From Anaerotignum sp. (GTDB taxonomy: Bacteria > Bacillota > Clostridia > Lachnospirales > Anaerotignaceae), in NCBI RefSeq assembly GCF_030625865.1, contig NZ_DAOUQB010000027.1, forward strand, positions 1-43,321: a stretch of 43,321 nt of DNA. The letters are read 5' to 3'. The notes below the pieces were generated by a model that was not told the DNA's origin, did no database searches, and saw only the letters and a program-made list of their open reading frames with translations. The position numbers and the translations under genes were made by a program. Positions 40,733 through 43,321 of this stretch are shown in pieces. Numbering within the stretch: the stretch's first letter is position 1; every line of letters starts with the position of its first letter.

Positions 40733-41245
40733 ATGAAGCAGGAGAAGAAAACAATGCTCAATGCAGTTATATTAATCATGATTGGTTTTTGGATACTTTC
40801 TAAAATTCCGTTTAATCAAAATATAAACCAAGAAATTTCTGCAAATATATATAAAAATGGAATGCAAAGCGGTGAAACAACCGTTGTAATAGATGGGGAA
40901 AAAAGCAACTACCTATTTCATAATGACGAAAGGTTTCATGGAAAATTTCAAATTCTATCCTACGAAAAAACAGATAGAAAAGATATGTATTCAAATATTA
41001 AGTGGAATAGTGATGATAACGTTCAGAAAGTATTATACTTTCAAAATGGTACGTTTCCTTCCATGGACATAATTTCTACGCTTTTCATCAATGAAGAAAT
41101 GACGGAATTTTCATTGATGTTTACAGATGGTACTGTCATCGCAACATCAGATGAAGTTTATCAGCTTTATACAAAACATGTTTTTTATGATGATGTTACA
41201 GAGATTACAACAGTTAAAGATGTAGAAAAAATTCCTGAGATATAG
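40733..41245 (+). CDS. hypothetical membrane-anchored protein, 170 aa
   Basis: I do not recognise a family. The ATG at 40733 follows GGGGGAAGA; the frame continues upstream to a GTG at 40697 without a ribosome site. The protein has a charged start (MKQEKKT) and one membrane segment (about residues 8-24, LNAVILIMIGFWILSKI). The rest is an extracellular strand-rich domain with YKNGMQSGETTVVIDGEKSN and FSLMFTDGTVIATSDEVYQ. It may act on the cell surface. The gene is alone between the Vat/CatB-like gene (divergent) and a terminator. The ribosome site and the coding-like residue pattern support a real gene. Confidence 0.7.
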   Translation: MKQEKKTMLNAVILIMIGFWILSKIPFNQNINQEISANIYKNGMQSGETTVVIDGEKSNYLFHNDERFHGKFQILSYEKTDRKDMYSNIKWNSDDNVQKVLYFQNGTFPSMDIISTLFINEEMTEFSLMFTDGTVIATSDEVYQLYTKHVFYDDVTEITTVKDVEKIPEI

Positions 41246-41318
41246 GTGTATATTGTTTGCTCTGATTTGGGGTATTGGTTATGAGAGTGCAGTTTTTAAA
41301 AAAACATTCATTGGCAAT

Positions 41319-41355
41319 AAAAAAACAACATGCATAACTCTGCATGTTGTTTTTT
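41319..41355. terminator. bidirectional terminator
   Basis: AAAAAAACAACATGCA pairs with TGCATGTTGTTTTTT around a 6-base loop. It ends the tRNA-Leu transcript on the minus strand and the 170-aa gene on the plus strand. Confidence 0.9.
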
Positions 41356-41360
41356 CGTAG

Positions 41361-41444
41361 TGCGGATGGTGGGACTCGAACCCACACGATATCACTACCG
41401 CCAGATTTTGAGTCTGGTGCGTCTGCCAGTTCCGCCACATCCGC
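41361..41444 (-). tRNA. tRNA-Leu, anticodon CAA
   Basis: On the minus strand the RNA is 84 bases. The acceptor stem is GCGGATG with CATCCGC and discriminator A. The D-arm region includes GGCGGAACTGGCAGACGC. The anticodon stem is CCAGA/TCTGG with loop CTCAAAA, anticodon CAA. A long variable arm CGGTA/TATCG follows, as required for class II tRNA-Leu, then the T-arm GTGGG-TTCGAGT-CCCAC. The 3' CCA is not encoded. It reads the UUG codon. Confidence 0.96.
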
Positions 41445-41462
41445 AAGTAAAACCGCCTGCTT

Positions 41463-41491
41463 ATATTATCATAAAAAAATATATAATGCAA
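41463..41491 (-). promoter_or_regulatory. promoter of tRNA-Leu
   Basis: On the minus strand TTGCAT (41491-41486) and TAATAT (41468-41463) are 17 bases apart, about 20 bases before the tRNA 5' end. Confidence 0.45.
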
Positions 41492-41518
41492 GCAGTTTTT
41501 GAGTTTTTTTAAAAAATA

Positions 41519-42040
41519 TTACATTTTTTCAGGTTCAGGATATGTTTCACCAAAGGTATCAACGCTTACTTTTGTCATAACCTGATCTTCTACGGGGCGA
41601 TCGCCGCGGCTGGTGCGAACATTTGCAATGGTATCTACCACTTCTTGTCCTTCGATTACTTTACCAAAAGCGGCATACTGGCTATCCAGATGGGGTGATT
41701 TTTCGTGCATAATAAAGAACTGAGAGCCTGCGCTGTTGGGGTTCATAGCACGAGCCATAGAAAGTACGCCCTTATCGTGCTGTAAATCATTCTTTACGCC
41801 ATTTATGGAAAATTCACCACGGATTTGATATCCGGGGCCACCCATACCTGTGCCGTCAGGACAACCACCCTGAATCATAAAGCCGTTAATGACACGGTGG
41901 AAAATTAAACCGTCATAGTAGCCTTTGGTTACTAAAGAAATAAAATTATTTACGGTGTTTGGAGCGATTTCAGGATAAAGTTCTGCCTTAATTATGCTGC
42001 CGTTTTGCATTTCAAATGTTACAACAGGATTTTTTGCCAT
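41519..42040 (-). CDS. cyclophilin-type peptidyl-prolyl cis-trans isomerase
   Basis: This 173-residue cyclophilin catalyses cis-trans isomerisation of Xaa-Pro bonds in the cytoplasm. No signal peptide is present. Active-site landmarks are FHRVINGFMIQGGCPDGTG around residues 48-66 (Arg, Phe, Met and Gln of the pocket), MARAMNPNSAGSQFFI near 96-111, and a terminal AAFGKVIEGQEVVD. The length is normal for a single-domain bacterial PpiB-like enzyme. GGAAGAATATC precedes the ATG. It has its own promoter about 120 bases upstream, and no clear terminator separates it from the tRNA-Leu promoter region downstream. Confidence 0.95.
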   Translation of the reverse strand: MAKNPVVTFEMQNGSIIKAELYPEIAPNTVNNFISLVTKGYYDGLIFHRVINGFMIQGGCPDGTGMGGPGYQIRGEFSINGVKNDLQHDKGVLSMARAMNPNSAGSQFFIMHEKSPHLDSQYAAFGKVIEGQEVVDTIANVRTSRGDRPVEDQVMTKVSVDTFGETYPEPEKM

Positions 42041-42158
42041 GATATTCTTCCTTTCATGTTTAAAAATTCAAATTTTCTAAATTAACCCATATCAAACGTC
42101 AGTATCTTGCTTAGAAGCATGACTCTGCCAAGGTTTGGAAAATGGGATAGCTTGGCTC

Positions 42159-42187
42159 ATTATAGCATATTGCCCTAAGGGAAGCAA
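42159..42187 (-). promoter_or_regulatory. promoter of the cyclophilin gene
   Basis: On the minus strand TTGCTT (42187-42182) and TATAAT (42164-42159) are 17 bases apart with an extended TGC. It lies just after the metallophosphoesterase stop codon and gives a leader of about 110 bases. Confidence 0.7.
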
Positions 42188-42194
42188 ATATTCC

Positions 42195-43028
42195 TTAAAT
42201 ATTATTTTCATATTCCAAAGTTACCATTACCAGCTCGGGACGGTTAAAAATGCGGAAAGGGAAGGTACTGTTTCCAAGACCTCGGCTGACCACCATGGCA
42301 GTGTTGTTTTTTTCATAAATTCCCGATGTATAGGCTGGGAAAAAGCCTTGATTTGGAGCGAAAATACCCCCTATGAAGGGAAGACGGATTTGTCCGCCGT
42401 GGGCATGTCCGGTAAATGCTAAATCCACGTTGTTTTCCACATAGGTATCAAATAATTCGGGACGATGGGAAAGAAGAAGGTGGAAAGTACCGTTCTCCGT
42501 ACCTTTTAAGAGTGTGGAAAGAACCTGGGAGTAATAAGGATTTACTCGTTTATCCGCAAGTCCGATGATTTCCATAGTATCCCCATTTTTTTCAATAATA
42601 GACTTCCCATTTTCTAAAACAGTCACGTCTGTTTCACTGAATCTTTCTAAAAGTTCGTCAAAATAACCTGATTGATGCTCGTGATTTCCGCTGACATAAT
42701 AAACAGGGGCAATATTAACGGCACCCTCTACGAAAGTCATTGCCGTATCCAAATTTGTACGGTTTCGATCAATTAAATCTCCTGTGATAACGATAATGTC
42801 CGGCGTAGCATTTTCGATTTTTTCAAGAAGTCTTTCTTGATTCCCTCCGAAAGCTTTATTTTGCAAATCGGAAACCTGTAAAATTTTATAGCCGTCAAAT
42901 CCCTTGGGAACATTTTTTGAATAGGTTTTTTGTGTGAGCATCAGCCCATTGTTTTGCCAATATAAAAAGCCTGTTAAACAAAGTAAAGAGCAAATGGCTT
43001 TGGTTTTAAAGAATTTCAAACAGTTCAC
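42195..43028 (-). CDS. metallophosphoesterase (YkuE/YaeI-like), membrane-anchored
   Basis: This 277-residue calcineurin-like phosphoesterase has an N-terminal membrane segment (about residues 10-28, KAICSLLCLTGFLYW). Metal-binding motifs are in order: VSDLQN, ITGDLIDR, SGNHEH, LLSHRPE and FTGHAHGGQIRLP. The first motif normally reads DxH; here the His position is Gln. Relatives (YkuE/YaeI) hydrolyse lipid-like phosphates at the membrane, but the substrate here is unknown. The start is GTG at 43028; the promoter at 43056-43084 supports it, since an upstream ATG (43057) would lie inside the -10. The ribosome site is weak. It is the last complete gene of the window. Confidence 0.87.
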   Translation of the reverse strand: MNCLKFFKTKAICSLLCLTGFLYWQNNGLMLTQKTYSKNVPKGFDGYKILQVSDLQNKAFGGNQERLLEKIENATPDIIVITGDLIDRNRTNLDTAMTFVEGAVNIAPVYYVSGNHEHQSGYFDELLERFSETDVTVLENGKSIIEKNGDTMEIIGLADKRVNPYYSQVLSTLLKGTENGTFHLLLSHRPELFDTYVENNVDLAFTGHAHGGQIRLPFIGGIFAPNQGFFPAYTSGIYEKNNTAMVVSRGLGNSTFPFRIFNRPELVMVTLEYENNI

Positions 43029-43055
43029 CGCCGTTTCAAAAATAGTTTCTTGTTC

Positions 43056-43084
43056 ATTATAAATTTGTTTTGGGAAGAAAACAA
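43056..43084 (-). promoter_or_regulatory. promoter of the metallophosphoesterase gene
   Basis: On the minus strand TTGTTT (43084-43079) and TATAAT (43061-43056) are 17 bases apart. The transcript would start about 20 bases before the GTG. Confidence 0.55.
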
Positions 43085-43211
43085 GAGCAGGCGTGACAAT
43101 TTAGGTTACGGTTTCACTTTTAAATTTTGTTATGATAAACGCAATACACTTTTTAGAAAAAATTAACAAAGGATGGATGGAAAGCATTTGTTTTCGACAG
43201 ACTTGATACAA

Positions 43212-43240
43212 TTGAAGCTCTGTTTTATTCATGGTATACT
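43212..43240 (+). promoter_or_regulatory. promoter for a gene beyond the right edge
   Basis: TTGAAG (43212-43217) and TATACT (43235-43240) are 17 bases apart with an extended TGG. No start codon with a ribosome site follows before the window ends, so its gene lies to the right. Confidence 0.5.
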
Positions 43241-43321
43241 AGAGTAAATAAACAAAAAGTCAAGGCTACGTGTTTTCCTAGCGAAACGAGTGATTGCTTT
43301 TTAGCAAAAATGTAAATTTTT

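Noticed and set aside
1-43321. CRISPR arrays, insertion sequences, prophage genes, attachment sites.
   Set aside because: I saw no regularly spaced repeats, transposase or integrase motifs, or tRNA-flanking direct repeats in the window.

Overview
The window looks like a chromosomal segment from an anaerobic Clostridia of the genus Anaerotignum, a close relative of A. propionicum (formerly Clostridium propionicum). The strongest clue is a four-gene acrylate-pathway operon (18812-23702): lactoyl-CoA dehydratase activator, the two dehydratase subunits and propionate CoA-transferase. As I remember the published A. propionicum LcdA, LcdB and Pct sequences, these proteins differ at only scattered positions. 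Other support comes from the low GC content, strong Shine-Dalgarno sites, TTGCAA/TATAAT-type promoters, a Re-type citrate synthase, a ferredoxin-dependent 2-oxoacid oxidoreductase and the absence of respiratory genes. The species call rests on memory, not on a search.

Layout. 1-4551 (+): a sugar-acid/hydroxyacid cluster with a truncated D-2-hydroxyacid dehydrogenase, KDPG aldolase, 6-phosphogluconate dehydrogenase, a second hydroxyacid dehydrogenase and an AEC-type carrier, ending at a terminator. 4819-5079 (-): a small orphan gene divergent from type III glutamine synthetase (5382-7490, +). 7964-11269 (+): a P-loop ATPase leading a four-subunit 2-oxoacid:ferredoxin oxidoreductase. 11592-17730 (+): cell envelope and division genes (zapA, U32 peptidase, a SEDS polymerase and a class B PBP), with a structured leader before zapA. 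17731-18811: a 1.1 kb AT-rich gap carrying two tandem promoters. 18812-23702 (+): the acrylate operon. 24161-25720 (+): an SLH/CAP surface protein behind a leader with a terminator.

25937-30407 (-): an operon in the order Re-citrate synthase, aconitase, NAD-type isocitrate dehydrogenase, i.e. the oxidative half-TCA route from oxaloacetate and acetyl-CoA to 2-oxoglutarate. 30852-31853 (-): an orphan NMT1-like binding lipoprotein. 32042-38625 (+): polA, coaE, a lytic transglycosylase, an oligopeptide-type binding lipoprotein and galT. 38817-43028: a small lipoprotein, a decayed AlkD-type DNA alkylation repair pseudogene, a Vat/CatB-like acetyltransferase, a membrane-anchored orphan, tRNA-Leu(CAA), a cyclophilin and a metallophosphoesterase.

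How the parts fit together. The metabolic genes suggest a fermenter that reduces lactate (or alanine-derived lactate) to propionate through lactoyl-CoA and acryloyl-CoA. It would make glutamate's carbon skeleton by an oxygen-sensitive Re-citrate synthase route, assimilate ammonium with GlnN, and exchange electrons through ferredoxin at the 2-oxoacid oxidoreductase. Acryloyl-CoA reductase and its Etf subunits are not in this window. No mobile element, CRISPR array or phage gene was seen. The less explained material is RNA-level: three leaders with alternative or extensive base pairing (before zapA, before the U32 peptidase and before the SLH/CAP gene).
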